This document shows positions 8,814-16,078 of a stretch of 64,000 nt of DNA, one piece after another (position 1 is the stretch's first letter; each line of letters opens with the position of its first letter). This DNA comes from Chryseobacterium kimseyorum (lineage in GTDB: Bacteria; Bacteroidota; Bacteroidia; Flavobacteriales; Weeksellaceae), in NCBI RefSeq assembly GCF_025971945.1, contig NZ_JAPDHW010000010.1:62001-126000 (forward strand). The letters are read 5' to 3'. Position numbers and translations under genes: made by a program. Below the pieces are notes generated by a model. The model saw nothing but the letters and a program-made list of their open reading frames with translations. It did not search any database and had not been told where the DNA came from.

Positions 8814-8845
8814 CTCGTTAACAAATGTTTGATAGCAGTTAACAA
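8807..8845. promoter_or_regulatory. Tandem TTAACAA array: probable binding site of the OmpR-type regulator
   Basis: TTAACAA occurs at 8807-8813, 8818-8824 and 8839-8845, with offsets of 11 and 21 bp, close to one and two DNA turns. A degenerate unit (TTTGATA) sits at 8828-8834, filling the missing position. Seven-base direct repeats at 11-bp steps are the known target type of PhoB/OmpR regulators. The array lies between two divergent promoters and touches the -33 box of each. Confidence 0.6.
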
Positions 8846-8846
8846 T

Positions 8847-8873
8847 TTGTTTGGCTAATCGGGTTTACCTTTG
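8847..8873 (+). promoter_or_regulatory. Promoter of the DUF1573 gene
   Basis: TTG (8847-8849), 16 nt, TACCTTTG (8866-8873) match the Bacteroidota -33/-7 pattern, about 60 nt before the start codon at 8934. Confidence 0.6.
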
Positions 8874-8933
8874 AATTATCAAAAAAGGAACGGTAAGTTT
8901 CTCTACATTTTATTTAACATTAAAATTATATTC

Positions 8934-9347
8934 ATGAAAAATTTAAAAATTACAGCGTTGTTGGCAGTGATGGCATTTTCACCATTTTATGCAAATGTTT
9001 TTCCAGTTGAAGGAACTACATTGGTAAAGGCAGTTGCAGAAGCAATCAAATGGAAATCAGAATCTATTGACGTTGGAAACATTCCTCAGGGGAAAGCTAA
9101 ATTAATCAGATTCGAATTCACCAATACATCTGCTAAACCAATAATTATCGAAAACGTAGCACCATCTTGTGGATGTACTACAGCAGATTATACAAAAACT
9201 CCAATTCAGCCTGGTAAAAAAGGATTTGTTGAAGCGAGCTACAATGCAGCAAATGCAGGTGCTTTTGTGAAAACTGTAAATGTTACTACAAGCGACAGCA
9301 AAACTCCAAAAACTCTTTCTTTCAAAGGAACAGTTCTTGCGTCATAA
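8934..9347 (+). CDS. DUF1573 domain exported protein
   Basis: The 137-aa protein has a signal peptide (MKNLKITALLAVMAFSP, cleavage near YAN) and one DUF1573 domain, an immunoglobulin-like fold of the ASPM/SPD-2/Hydin type. It shows the diagnostic FEFTNTS and APSCGCTTADY motifs and ends SFKGTVLA. DUF1573 proteins are abundant in Bacteroidota envelopes but have no settled function. The open frame extends upstream to a TTG at 8871, which lies in the -7 element, so ATG 8934 is the true start. It is followed by a terminator, so monocistronic, and is probably controlled by the divergent two-component system. Confidence 0.88.
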   Translation: MKNLKITALLAVMAFSPFYANVFPVEGTTLVKAVAEAIKWKSESIDVGNIPQGKAKLIRFEFTNTSAKPIIIENVAPSCGCTTADYTKTPIQPGKKGFVEASYNAANAGAFVKTVNVTTSDSKTPKTLSFKGTVLAS

Positions 9348-9365
9348 TTAGATTTACATAAATAA

Positions 9366-9403
9366 AAAAGCAGTCAATATTAATTTATTGGCTGCTTTTT
9401 TTT
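9366..9403 (+). terminator. Rho-independent terminator after the DUF1573 gene
   Basis: The stem AGCAGTCAATA/TATTGGCTGCT (one mismatch) is followed by a run of eight T. Confidence 0.85.
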
Positions 9404-9499
9404 GATCTGAACTAAAGAATAGTATTTGTAACATTATTTATCATTAAATTTTCAATCTTATCCATTTAATATTTATTATTTTTAGGAAAAATAAAACAT

Positions 9500-10381
9500 A
9501 TGAATCAGTATACTCAACCAATGTTGCGGGAAGATGCCCTGAAAGGTAAAGTTGCAATTGTAACCGGCGGCGGAAGCGGTCTTGGAAAAGCAATGACCAA
9601 ATATTTTCTTCAGTTGGGCGCAAAAGTGGTGATTACTTCAAGAAATTTAGAAAAACTTTATGGGACAGCAAAAGAACTGGAAGATCAAACCGGCGGACGA
9701 GTACTTTGTGTTGCCTGTGATGTGAGAAATTGGGATGAGGTAGAGGCCATGAAGGAAGCAACCCTGAAAGAATTTGGTAGAATTGATATTTTATTAAACA
9801 ATGCTGCGGGAAATTTTATTTCTCCAACAGAAAGGTTGACGCACTCTGCATTTGATTCTATTCTGGACATTGTTTTAAAAGGAACAAAAAACTGCACACT
9901 TTCCATCGGAAAACACTGGATTGATACAAAAACACCGGGAACGGTTTTAAACATTGTGACTACTTACGCCTGGACAGGCTCTGCATACGTCGTTCCGTCA
10001 GCCTGTGCTAAAGCCGGAGTTTTGGCAATGACCAGATCTCTGGCCGTGGAGTGGGGGAAATATAATATTCGTTTTAATGCAATTGCACCGGGGCCATTTC
10101 CTACTAAGGGTGCCTGGGACAGACTGTTGCCCGGAGATATGAAAGATCAGTTTGATTTAGCTAAAAAGAATCCGCTTAAAAGAGTAGGGGAACATCAGGA
10201 ATTGGCAAATCTTGCCGCTTATCTGGTTTCAGATTTTTCATCTTTTGTAAACGGTGAAGTCGTTACAATCGACGGAGGAGAATGGCTTCAGGGAGCAGGA
10301 GAATTTAATATGCTGGAAGATATTCCGCAGGAAATGTGGGATGCTTTGGAAGCAATGATTAAGGCTAAGAAATCGAACTAA
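9500..10381 (+). CDS. SDR oxidoreductase, 2,4-dienoyl-CoA reductase type
   Basis: The 293-aa Rossmann protein has the NADP(H) loop TGGGSGLG (22-29) and NNAAGN (100-105). The usual YxxxK motif is absent; instead S167-ACA-K171 follows Y156 by 11 residues. That Tyr-Ser-Lys spacing is the one described for mitochondrial 2,4-dienoyl-CoA reductase (Tyr199, Ser210, Lys214 in the human enzyme), and the GPFPTKGA loop also fits. The likely role is NADPH-dependent reduction of 2,4-dienoyl-CoA in beta-oxidation of unsaturated fatty acids, in the cytosol. The gene stands alone. A related SDR with another acyl substrate is possible. Confidence 0.85.
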   Translation: MNQYTQPMLREDALKGKVAIVTGGGSGLGKAMTKYFLQLGAKVVITSRNLEKLYGTAKELEDQTGGRVLCVACDVRNWDEVEAMKEATLKEFGRIDILLNNAAGNFISPTERLTHSAFDSILDIVLKGTKNCTLSIGKHWIDTKTPGTVLNIVTTYAWTGSAYVVPSACAKAGVLAMTRSLAVEWGKYNIRFNAIAPGPFPTKGAWDRLLPGDMKDQFDLAKKNPLKRVGEHQELANLAAYLVSDFSSFVNGEVVTIDGGEWLQGAGEFNMLEDIPQEMWDALEAMIKAKKSN

Positions 10382-10507
10382 AGAAATCAAGTAAATTTAT
10401 AAAATATAGAAGTAGGTTTTCCACAGGGAGAATCTGCTTTTTTATTTAGGGTGATTTCACCTTTTGTTATTAGTGTAATTCCTGTAATATTTTCATAATT
10501 AGTGATA

Positions 10508-10515
10508 TAGATTTG
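10508..10515 (+). promoter_or_regulatory. -7 promoter element of the DUF2589/subtilase operon
   Basis: TAGATTTG matches TAnnTTTG, 35 nt before the start at 10551. Upstream only a CTG at 10482-10484 sits where a TTG box is expected, so the promoter is weak or activator-dependent. Confidence 0.4.
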
Positions 10516-10550
10516 TATTGCAAATTATTATTAACCAAAAACAAAATCAA

Positions 10551-11435
10551 ATGGAAACATTAAAATCGGTATTGGAAGCTAACCATACCAAGAAAACAAA
10601 AAGTGAACTGATCGACCTTTTATCAGGAGTAGAAAAAGTGCTTAGCCCAAACGTCTATGACAAGATCTCGGGAATACAGATTTCTGAACTTGATAAGCTT
10701 CAGGAAAATGAACTTCTTGCCATTGTAGAGCAATTTAAGAAAAGCTATAATCAAAAATGGGAAAAATCTTTGGTAAGCGCATCAGCTGAGGTTCTCAAAA
10801 TGCTTTCTCTAAAAATGGCAGCAGACGATGAGATTTTCAAAACTTCTGATGCAGCCAATGCAGATTTCGCAGCAGAGTTGGGCAGTATAGATTTTGCAAC
10901 CATTATCGGCGGACCTTTGGATGCCTGTGTGAAAGCACAGTCGAACGCTTCAATCGCGACTGTAAGTTTTATCAACGAAGTTGGTTTTGAGCTTTCTGAT
11001 CCTAATGATCCAGCAAGTGCAAAAAAACTGAGAATGGCAGATTTTAAATACAAAAAAAATGCGCCGAATCCTGATTACATTAATGAAACTGAAACTCCGG
11101 ACGAAGAACCGATGATTCCCACAGATGTAGAACTTTCTGTTCCTTTTATCGCTTTGCTCAATGTTCCGAGTTTTAGAATAGAATCTTGTGAAGTTGATTT
11201 CAATGTTAAACTAAATTCTACTTATACCAAAAATGTAAGTGATGAATTTGGTTTGAAAGTTGGCGCTTCAGGTGGTTGGGGACCCGTGAAACTGAGTGTT
11301 GATGTTTCTTACAAAAGATCTTCAAGCACCGGAATTAAAGTTGAAAAAGAATATTCTCTGGGAGTGAAAGTAAGAGCAACCAATGACGAAATGCCAGCCG
11401 GACTGGAGAAAGTTTTAGGAATATTGGCTCAGTAA
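10551..11435 (+). CDS. DUF2589 domain protein, first gene of the subtilase operon
   Basis: The 294-aa protein has an unassigned helical N-terminal part (about 1-110) and a DUF2589 domain (about 112-292). The family pattern is clear: TIIGGPLDACVKAQ and ATVSFINEVGF, a variable linker, VPFIALLNVPSFRIESCEVDFNV, GGWGPVKLSVDVSYKRS, and the closing DEMPAGLEKVLGIL. DUF2589 has no known function; the beta-rich middle looks like a soluble sandwich fold. There is no signal peptide or membrane segment. The frame reaches back to TTG 10518, but ATG 10551 is preferred. It leads a five-gene operon with a subtilisin-like protease and could be a substrate or structural partner; that is inference. Confidence 0.85.
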   Translation: METLKSVLEANHTKKTKSELIDLLSGVEKVLSPNVYDKISGIQISELDKLQENELLAIVEQFKKSYNQKWEKSLVSASAEVLKMLSLKMAADDEIFKTSDAANADFAAELGSIDFATIIGGPLDACVKAQSNASIATVSFINEVGFELSDPNDPASAKKLRMADFKYKKNAPNPDYINETETPDEEPMIPTDVELSVPFIALLNVPSFRIESCEVDFNVKLNSTYTKNVSDEFGLKVGASGGWGPVKLSVDVSYKRSSSTGIKVEKEYSLGVKVRATNDEMPAGLEKVLGILAQ

Positions 11436-11453
11436 ATTCCAAATTTTACGATC

Positions 11454-12152
11454 ATGATTAAATTATCAGATTACCTGGATTATCTCAACAATGAGATAAT
11501 TCAGGCTCGTAAAAAAGCAGACGAAAATGCAGTAGCGATCGCAAAAGAATATGCCAAGCATCCATATCTTAAATATTTTACAGCTCCAAGATATGCTTTG
11601 CCCAGCGTAAAAATGGACATTCCTCTCAAGATTACCGATATAGATTCTGATTCGAAATATAATTTTAAATTTAATGAAGATCAGCTGGTTGGTGAGTTGA
11701 ATGACAGAATTCGTTTGGTCAACAGAGAAAAGAAACTGAATATTGCTGAGATTACAAAGAAGCAGATTCAAAATAATGATTTTAAAACACTGTTTCAAAA
11801 ACTGGAGTCTAATGATCAGAAATTTGGAAAACTTCCTACGACCGAAGTCATTAAGATTGATTTGAAAACCAAAATTCAGACTTTAAATTCAGGGATTTTC
11901 AGACCTCAGGACGGAACTACGGATGCAGAAGTCGATGAGCTGAAGGATATTTTTTCTACTGTTTTGCTGAATAATTATAAGCTCGTCAATGCCAAGCTGA
12001 ATAACATCTACATTGATCCCAACACTACAGCTGCAGAAGATAAAGACAAGCTTTTCATCAATCTGCATGTGTCGATGGAAGCAGAAGGCATAAAAATCAT
12101 GTCGTACAAAGACAAAGATGGAAACGAGGTTGAACAGATAACTTTTGAGTAA
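11454..12152 (+). CDS. Unknown protein of the DUF2589/subtilase operon
   Basis: I do not recognise a family for this 232-aa protein. It starts with an amphipathic helix, followed by ALPSVKMDIPLKITDIDSD, which resembles the strand-forming piece of DUF2589 proteins (a proline, then alternating hydrophobics ending in acidic residues). A charged helical middle follows, then a strand-rich end (LFINLHVSMEAEGIKIMSY). It has no signal peptide or membrane segment. It sits 18 nt after the DUF2589 gene, and its stop codon overlaps the next start (TAATG), so its product is made together with its neighbours. It may be a distant DUF2589-like partner of the first protein. Confidence 0.7.
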   Translation: MIKLSDYLDYLNNEIIQARKKADENAVAIAKEYAKHPYLKYFTAPRYALPSVKMDIPLKITDIDSDSKYNFKFNEDQLVGELNDRIRLVNREKKLNIAEITKKQIQNNDFKTLFQKLESNDQKFGKLPTTEVIKIDLKTKIQTLNSGIFRPQDGTTDAEVDELKDIFSTVLLNNYKLVNAKLNNIYIDPNTTAAEDKDKLFINLHVSMEAEGIKIMSYKDKDGNEVEQITFE

Positions 12153-12730
12153 TGCAGGAACTTGTACACCACAGCAGGCAGACTTTAGAGTTGCATTTAG
12201 ATCAACTCAATAAAGTTCAGGAGTTGTATCTGTCTAAATCTTTTGATTTTGATGCTCATTTCGACGCCTTCCTTCACAGTCTCTTAGATTATTTTAAAGC
12301 AAAAGGAAATACGACTTACGAATCTGAAGTTCTGAAGATTATGAGCATGATTTCAACAGTAAAGCGTGGTTTTAATCCTGTGAAACTAGAGAAAGTGAAC
12401 TTCGGTAAAAGAGATCTTGTGTCTGGCTTTTCCTTCAGCGGAATTGAAAATATTCATGGTTTGCTTACTGATCTGCTTTCGAAAGAACAGAGGAAATTGG
12501 ACGAGGCCGAAGAATTGCTTTCCGGTTTGATGATTTCAATGTACCAGAACGGAATCTTAGACGATGCAAAGATAAAAGATCTCAATTCAATCGTAAAAAT
12601 TGAGACGTTTTGGAACCAACTGCTTCCGCAGAACACTACAATTGCCGGAATCAATAAAAAGCTGAGACTTACCCTTTTGGGAGAAGATATTTATCTGATT
12701 CTCGAAAAAATATACACCAAACTTTTATAA
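12152..12730 (+). CDS. Unknown helical protein of the DUF2589/subtilase operon
   Basis: This 192-aa protein is unrecognised. It is predicted almost wholly helical, with heptad-like leucines in LELHLDQLNKVQELYL and LLTDLLSKEQRKLDEAEELL, and it lacks signal peptide, membrane segments and obvious catalytic residues. Its ATG overlaps the preceding stop by one base, indicating translational coupling to the upstream gene, and the protease gene follows after 11 nt. An adaptor or assembly role within the operon is plausible but unproven. Confidence 0.7.
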   Translation: MQELVHHSRQTLELHLDQLNKVQELYLSKSFDFDAHFDAFLHSLLDYFKAKGNTTYESEVLKIMSMISTVKRGFNPVKLEKVNFGKRDLVSGFSFSGIENIHGLLTDLLSKEQRKLDEAEELLSGLMISMYQNGILDDAKIKDLNSIVKIETFWNQLLPQNTTIAGINKKLRLTLLGEDIYLILEKIYTKLL

Positions 12731-12741
12731 ACTCAATTATC

Positions 12742-13998
12742 ATGAAAAAAGAAAGATACATCGTCCTGCTTAGAAATCAGGAGGAAACATCAGTTAAAAA
12801 AGTAGAAAAAGAACTTCAGGTAAACGTTACTTCATCAGAATTTCTGTCAAAAGATAACCGTTCTTTTCAGGTTATCGATCAGGATAACGCAGTTTTGTAT
12901 AAAAATCTGGGGGTAATTGTGGTAGAAAATACCGATGAAGATCAGCTTAACAAAGCGGTGAAAAACGATTCAAACCCAATCATTTATTTTGAAAAAGAGC
13001 GCGATTTTTTTCCGGCAGATGAAATGAAAATCATCAGTGAACTAAAGAAGCAGTCTGCTGAAATTTCAGATAAAATCAATGAACTTGAGCAGTACCTCAA
13101 CAACAAACCCATCCCGCCTAAAAATTTTCTGGAAATGGAATGGGGAATGAAAGCCATCGGAATGGGAAAAGCTCTGTACACCGGAAAAGGTATTGATGTC
13201 TGTATTTTAGATACAGGTTTGGAAATCACACATCCTGATTTTGCTTCCAGGGAGATTGAAGGTAAATCATTCATCGAAGGAGAAGACTGGAATAAAGATC
13301 CCAACGGCCACGGAACACATTGCGCGGGTGTATCCACAGGAAATTTGAGAGCCGACACCGGAAAGAGATATGGAATTGCCAAAGACTGCAATCTCAAAAT
13401 CGCCAAAGTGCTTTCTAACAAAGGAAAAGGTACAACGAGCAGCGTTATTGATGCCATTGATTGGGCGATTTCAAAACAGTTTAAAATATTATCACTTTCT
13501 TTGGCAGCGCCTGTAGAACTCAACGAAAAACCTTCAGTGCTTTTTGAAACTGTAGGAATGAGAGCACTTGAAAATAACTGTCTGATTATCGCAGCAGCGG
13601 GAAATGACAGCAGCAGACCTTCTATTCCGAAACCTGTTTCTGCGCCGGCAAATTCTCCGTCAATAATGGCTGTTGCTGCAATCGACGGACAAATGAGAAT
13701 TGCTGCTTTTTCAAATGCGGGTTTAAATCCATCCACAGGAGGAAATATCAATGTCTGCGCTCCGGGAGTTGATGTTTTCAGCAGCTATCCGAAAAACACA
13801 AAAAACAAAAATAATTATTACGCATTAAGCGGAACCAGTATGGCAACTCCGCACGTTTCCGGACTTGCCGCTTTATACATGGAACAGTTTCCTGATAAGA
13901 ATGCAAAAGAAATTTGGGAAATGATAGAGACGCATGCAAAACCTATTGAAGGTATGAAGTACAGAGATATCGGAAGCGGTTTAATTCAAATAATTTAA
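12742..13998 (+). CDS. Subtilisin-like serine protease (S8), no signal peptide
   Basis: The 418-aa protein contains a complete S8 catalytic domain: D157 in VCILDTGLEITHPDF, H190 in NGHGTHCAGV, oxyanion N288 in AAAGND, and S366 in SGTSMATPHVSG. Residues 1-90 (RYIVLLRN ... GVIVVEN ... PIIYFEKERDF) resemble an I9 propeptide, and a short coiled coil (about 95-120) joins it to the protease. There is no export signal, which is unusual for an I9-type subtilase, so it probably acts in the cytoplasm, or leaves by another route. It is preceded by three operon partners and followed, after 3 nt, by a gene for a free propeptide-like protein. All catalytic residues are intact. Confidence 0.92.
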   Translation: MKKERYIVLLRNQEETSVKKVEKELQVNVTSSEFLSKDNRSFQVIDQDNAVLYKNLGVIVVENTDEDQLNKAVKNDSNPIIYFEKERDFFPADEMKIISELKKQSAEISDKINELEQYLNNKPIPPKNFLEMEWGMKAIGMGKALYTGKGIDVCILDTGLEITHPDFASREIEGKSFIEGEDWNKDPNGHGTHCAGVSTGNLRADTGKRYGIAKDCNLKIAKVLSNKGKGTTSSVIDAIDWAISKQFKILSLSLAAPVELNEKPSVLFETVGMRALENNCLIIAAAGNDSSRPSIPKPVSAPANSPSIMAVAAIDGQMRIAAFSNAGLNPSTGGNINVCAPGVDVFSSYPKNTKNKNNYYALSGTSMATPHVSGLAALYMEQFPDKNAKEIWEMIETHAKPIEGMKYRDIGSGLIQII

Positions 13999-14001
13999 AA
14001 T

Positions 14002-14205
14002 ATGAAAATCTATCTGGCTGTTCTGAAAAATGATGTTGATTTAGAAAAATTTAAAAAGATTCTCAAGGAGAAAAAAATTAAATTTCTGGAGCATTATAAA
14101 AGTTTAGGGATTGTAAAATTGCAAAGTGAAAAGAAAATTTCAGAAAAAGATTTTGAAGAATTTTGTGCAAGCATTGAACAAGATAAAGATAATTTAACAA
14201 TATAA
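14002..14205 (+). CDS. 67-aa I9 propeptide-like protein, probable inhibitor or chaperone of the adjacent subtilase
   Basis: The small protein begins MKIYLAVLKNDVDLEKFKK and continues with a second strand region (FLEHYKSLGIVKLQ) and a final acidic helix. This strand-helix-strand-strand-helix order and the opening YxxVLKxD pattern resemble the inhibitor I9 domain that caps subtilisins and assists their folding. Here it is a separate gene 3 nt after the protease, which already has an N-terminal I9-like region. It could therefore be a second, trans-acting inhibitor. Similarity is by pattern only; the sequence is short and charged, so the call is tentative. Confidence 0.55.
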   Translation: MKIYLAVLKNDVDLEKFKKILKEKKIKFLEHYKSLGIVKLQSEKKISEKDFEEFCASIEQDKDNLTI

Positions 14206-14274
14206 TCATCACAATAAAGCTTTTCTGTAAGGGAGAAGTTTTATTTTTGTTTTTTTAAGTTTAAATAAAATAGA

Positions 14275-15102
14275 ATGAGTTTCAGATTTTCAATCGTATT
14301 GATGATGTTTTTTGCATTAGGCTTATCTCAGGATCTTAAAGTAATGAGTTTCAACATCAGACTGAATGTAGATTCAGATAAAGAAAATGCGTGGCCCAAG
14401 AGAACACAGGATGTTGCAGATTTGTTGACTTATTATCATCCGGATTTCTTCGGAGTGCAGGAAGCGCTTCCTGAGCAGATGAAAGATATTAAAACAGGTT
14501 TAAAAAATTACGATTACGTCGGAGTCGGACGAGATGACGGTAAAGAAAAAGGCGAGTTTTCTGCGATATTTTATGACACTCAAAAACTTCAGATTGTAAA
14601 ATCAGGGACGTTCTGGCTTTCTGAAACTCCGGAAAAACCATCAAAAGGTTGGGATGCTGCTCTAAACCGAATCTGTACTTATGCTGTTTTTAAAGACAAA
14701 AAATCGAAGAAAGAATTTCTGGCAATGAATATTCATTTTGATCACGTTGGAAATGTAGCAAGAGTAAAATCGTCTGAATTGATTCTGAAAAAAGCGAAAG
14801 AGATAAATCCTAAAAACCTGCCTTTGGTCTTAACTGGAGATTTTAATTTAACTGAAGATTCTGAACCGGTAAAAATTCTCTCAGAAAATTTAGACGACAC
14901 TTTTTACAAGTCAGAGAAAAAACATTATGGTCCGGTGGCGACATTTACAGGATTTAATGTGAATGAAGTTCCGAAAGACAGAATTGACTATATTTTCACA
15001 AAAGGTTTTAAGATAAAATCTCACAGACACATCAATGACAGACGCGAAAATCTGCTTTATCCATCAGATCATTTTCCAGTATTGGCTGATTTGCAGTTTT
15101 AA
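14275..15102 (+). CDS. Secreted endonuclease/exonuclease/phosphatase (EEP) family protein
   Basis: The 275-aa protein has a signal peptide (MSFRFSIVLMMFFALGLS) and the EEP fold landmarks: VMSFNIRLN (metal Asn), GVQEALPEQ (metal Glu), MNIHFDHVG, TGDFNLTEDS, DRIDYIF and the terminal SDHFPVLA. These are the Mg-binding and catalytic residues of DNase I/inositol phosphatase-like enzymes. Bacteroidota commonly carry exported members acting on phosphodiesters, though the substrate varies (nucleic acid, sphingolipid, sugar phosphate) and cannot be told here. The gene is single, with a shared terminator against the convergent DUF1835 gene. Confidence 0.88.
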   Translation: MSFRFSIVLMMFFALGLSQDLKVMSFNIRLNVDSDKENAWPKRTQDVADLLTYYHPDFFGVQEALPEQMKDIKTGLKNYDYVGVGRDDGKEKGEFSAIFYDTQKLQIVKSGTFWLSETPEKPSKGWDAALNRICTYAVFKDKKSKKEFLAMNIHFDHVGNVARVKSSELILKKAKEINPKNLPLVLTGDFNLTEDSEPVKILSENLDDTFYKSEKKHYGPVATFTGFNVNEVPKDRIDYIFTKGFKIKSHRHINDRRENLLYPSDHFPVLADLQF

Positions 15103-15129
15103 ATTTCTATTTGAAATAAAAAAGATAGC

Positions 15130-15160
15130 AAGCTTCGTTCATTGGGATGAAGCTTATTTT
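15130..15160. terminator. Bidirectional terminator between convergent genes
   Basis: The stem AAGCTTC/GAAGCTT (15130-15136 with 15149-15155) has a T run after it on the plus strand and an A run before it, giving a T run on the minus strand. It overlaps the last base pairs of the DUF1835 gene. Confidence 0.65.
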
Positions 15161-15957
15161 TTTCTTATTTCTAAATCGCGCATTGTTATCTGATTGCCAC
15201 GTTTTTCAAGTAAATTTTGCTTAATTAAAATTTGAATTCGATACCACAAAAAATGATCACCAACTGTAGATTTCTGCTGTGCCATTGTTTCACCAATCAC
15301 TTTTGAAGCGGTCTTAAAATCTGAACTGCAGTTATCAATAACTGCCTGATCGTAGTAGTTTTCTTCAACAGAAATCACTTTCCCATCGCGGAAAATTCTT
15401 ACTGATTTTTGATCGTCTTTCAATCTTTCCCATTCCTGAGCGTAAATATGTTTTTTTGTGTCTTCTATTTTTTTGATAAGCTTAAAAATGCCATTCAGAT
15501 GTTCGGGATTTCTTGTCGCTAAAGAATTGCTATTATATTCTTCCTGCGAAATAACTGGCCATTCATCAAGATTGATCTCATATAAATCTCTGTTTAAAAG
15601 CGCGCAGTAGCGGTACAGCATAATTTTTTCGTGAGTGTCACTGCCATGCCAGATAATGAGTGGTTTTTCTTGAGGAAAATTAATTGTAAACTCTTCAAAA
15701 AATCCTGAAGGTGTAGCAAAGCTTTTATCAGAGGGCTGGTTTTCATAGGCAGTCTCCTCAACAGTTCTCCAGTAATCTGCATATGCATCGTAGTCTGTGG
15801 AAAACGTACAGTCATTCAGAGGTCCAACAGATAAATCATCGTAAATACTGTGGCTTTCTATCTCGTCTTCAGGATAGTCTGTTTTAAAATATTGATGCAA
15901 AATGCCTCGCGCCGAGTCTCTTGCGACTAAATGAATTGCTTTTTTAAAATCAATCAT
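15154..15957 (-). CDS. DUF1835 domain-containing protein (with C-terminal DUF3658-like region)
   Basis: The 267-aa cytosolic protein opens with the DUF1835 pattern (IHLVARDSARGILHQ, then SIYDDLSVGPLND) and has a middle segment PLIIWHGSDTHEKIMLYR. The C-terminal third, rich in charged helices and ending at a predicted wHTH-like segment (HFLWYRIQILIKQNLLEKRG), fits the DUF3658 domain that usually follows DUF1835. The function of these families is unknown. The gene is monocistronic and convergent with the EEP gene. Confidence 0.8.
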   Translation of the reverse strand: MIDFKKAIHLVARDSARGILHQYFKTDYPEDEIESHSIYDDLSVGPLNDCTFSTDYDAYADYWRTVEETAYENQPSDKSFATPSGFFEEFTINFPQEKPLIIWHGSDTHEKIMLYRYCALLNRDLYEINLDEWPVISQEEYNSNSLATRNPEHLNGIFKLIKKIEDTKKHIYAQEWERLKDDQKSVRIFRDGKVISVEENYYDQAVIDNCSSDFKTASKVIGETMAQQKSTVGDHFLWYRIQILIKQNLLEKRGNQITMRDLEIRKK

Positions 15958-16078
15958 TTTTCTCTTTTTTTGGGATTTGTGAATGGATATTGAAAAGATA
16001 AAGATTTTTATTTTAAAATAATATCAATATGATTTGTTACTTTTAACTCAAATTAAATACTGATTGAAAAATAGTATA

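Noticed and set aside
12984-13751. 255-codon open frame on the minus strand opposite the subtilase gene
   Set aside because: It is the mirror of the strongly conserved protease frame, whose catalytic motifs are intact; its product is low-complexity and matches no protein.
14206-14274. Possible terminator after the 67-aa propeptide-like gene (AAGCTTTTCT and AGAAGTTTT)
   Set aside because: The arms are imperfect and the spacing is poor; the T-rich tract may simply be AT-rich background.
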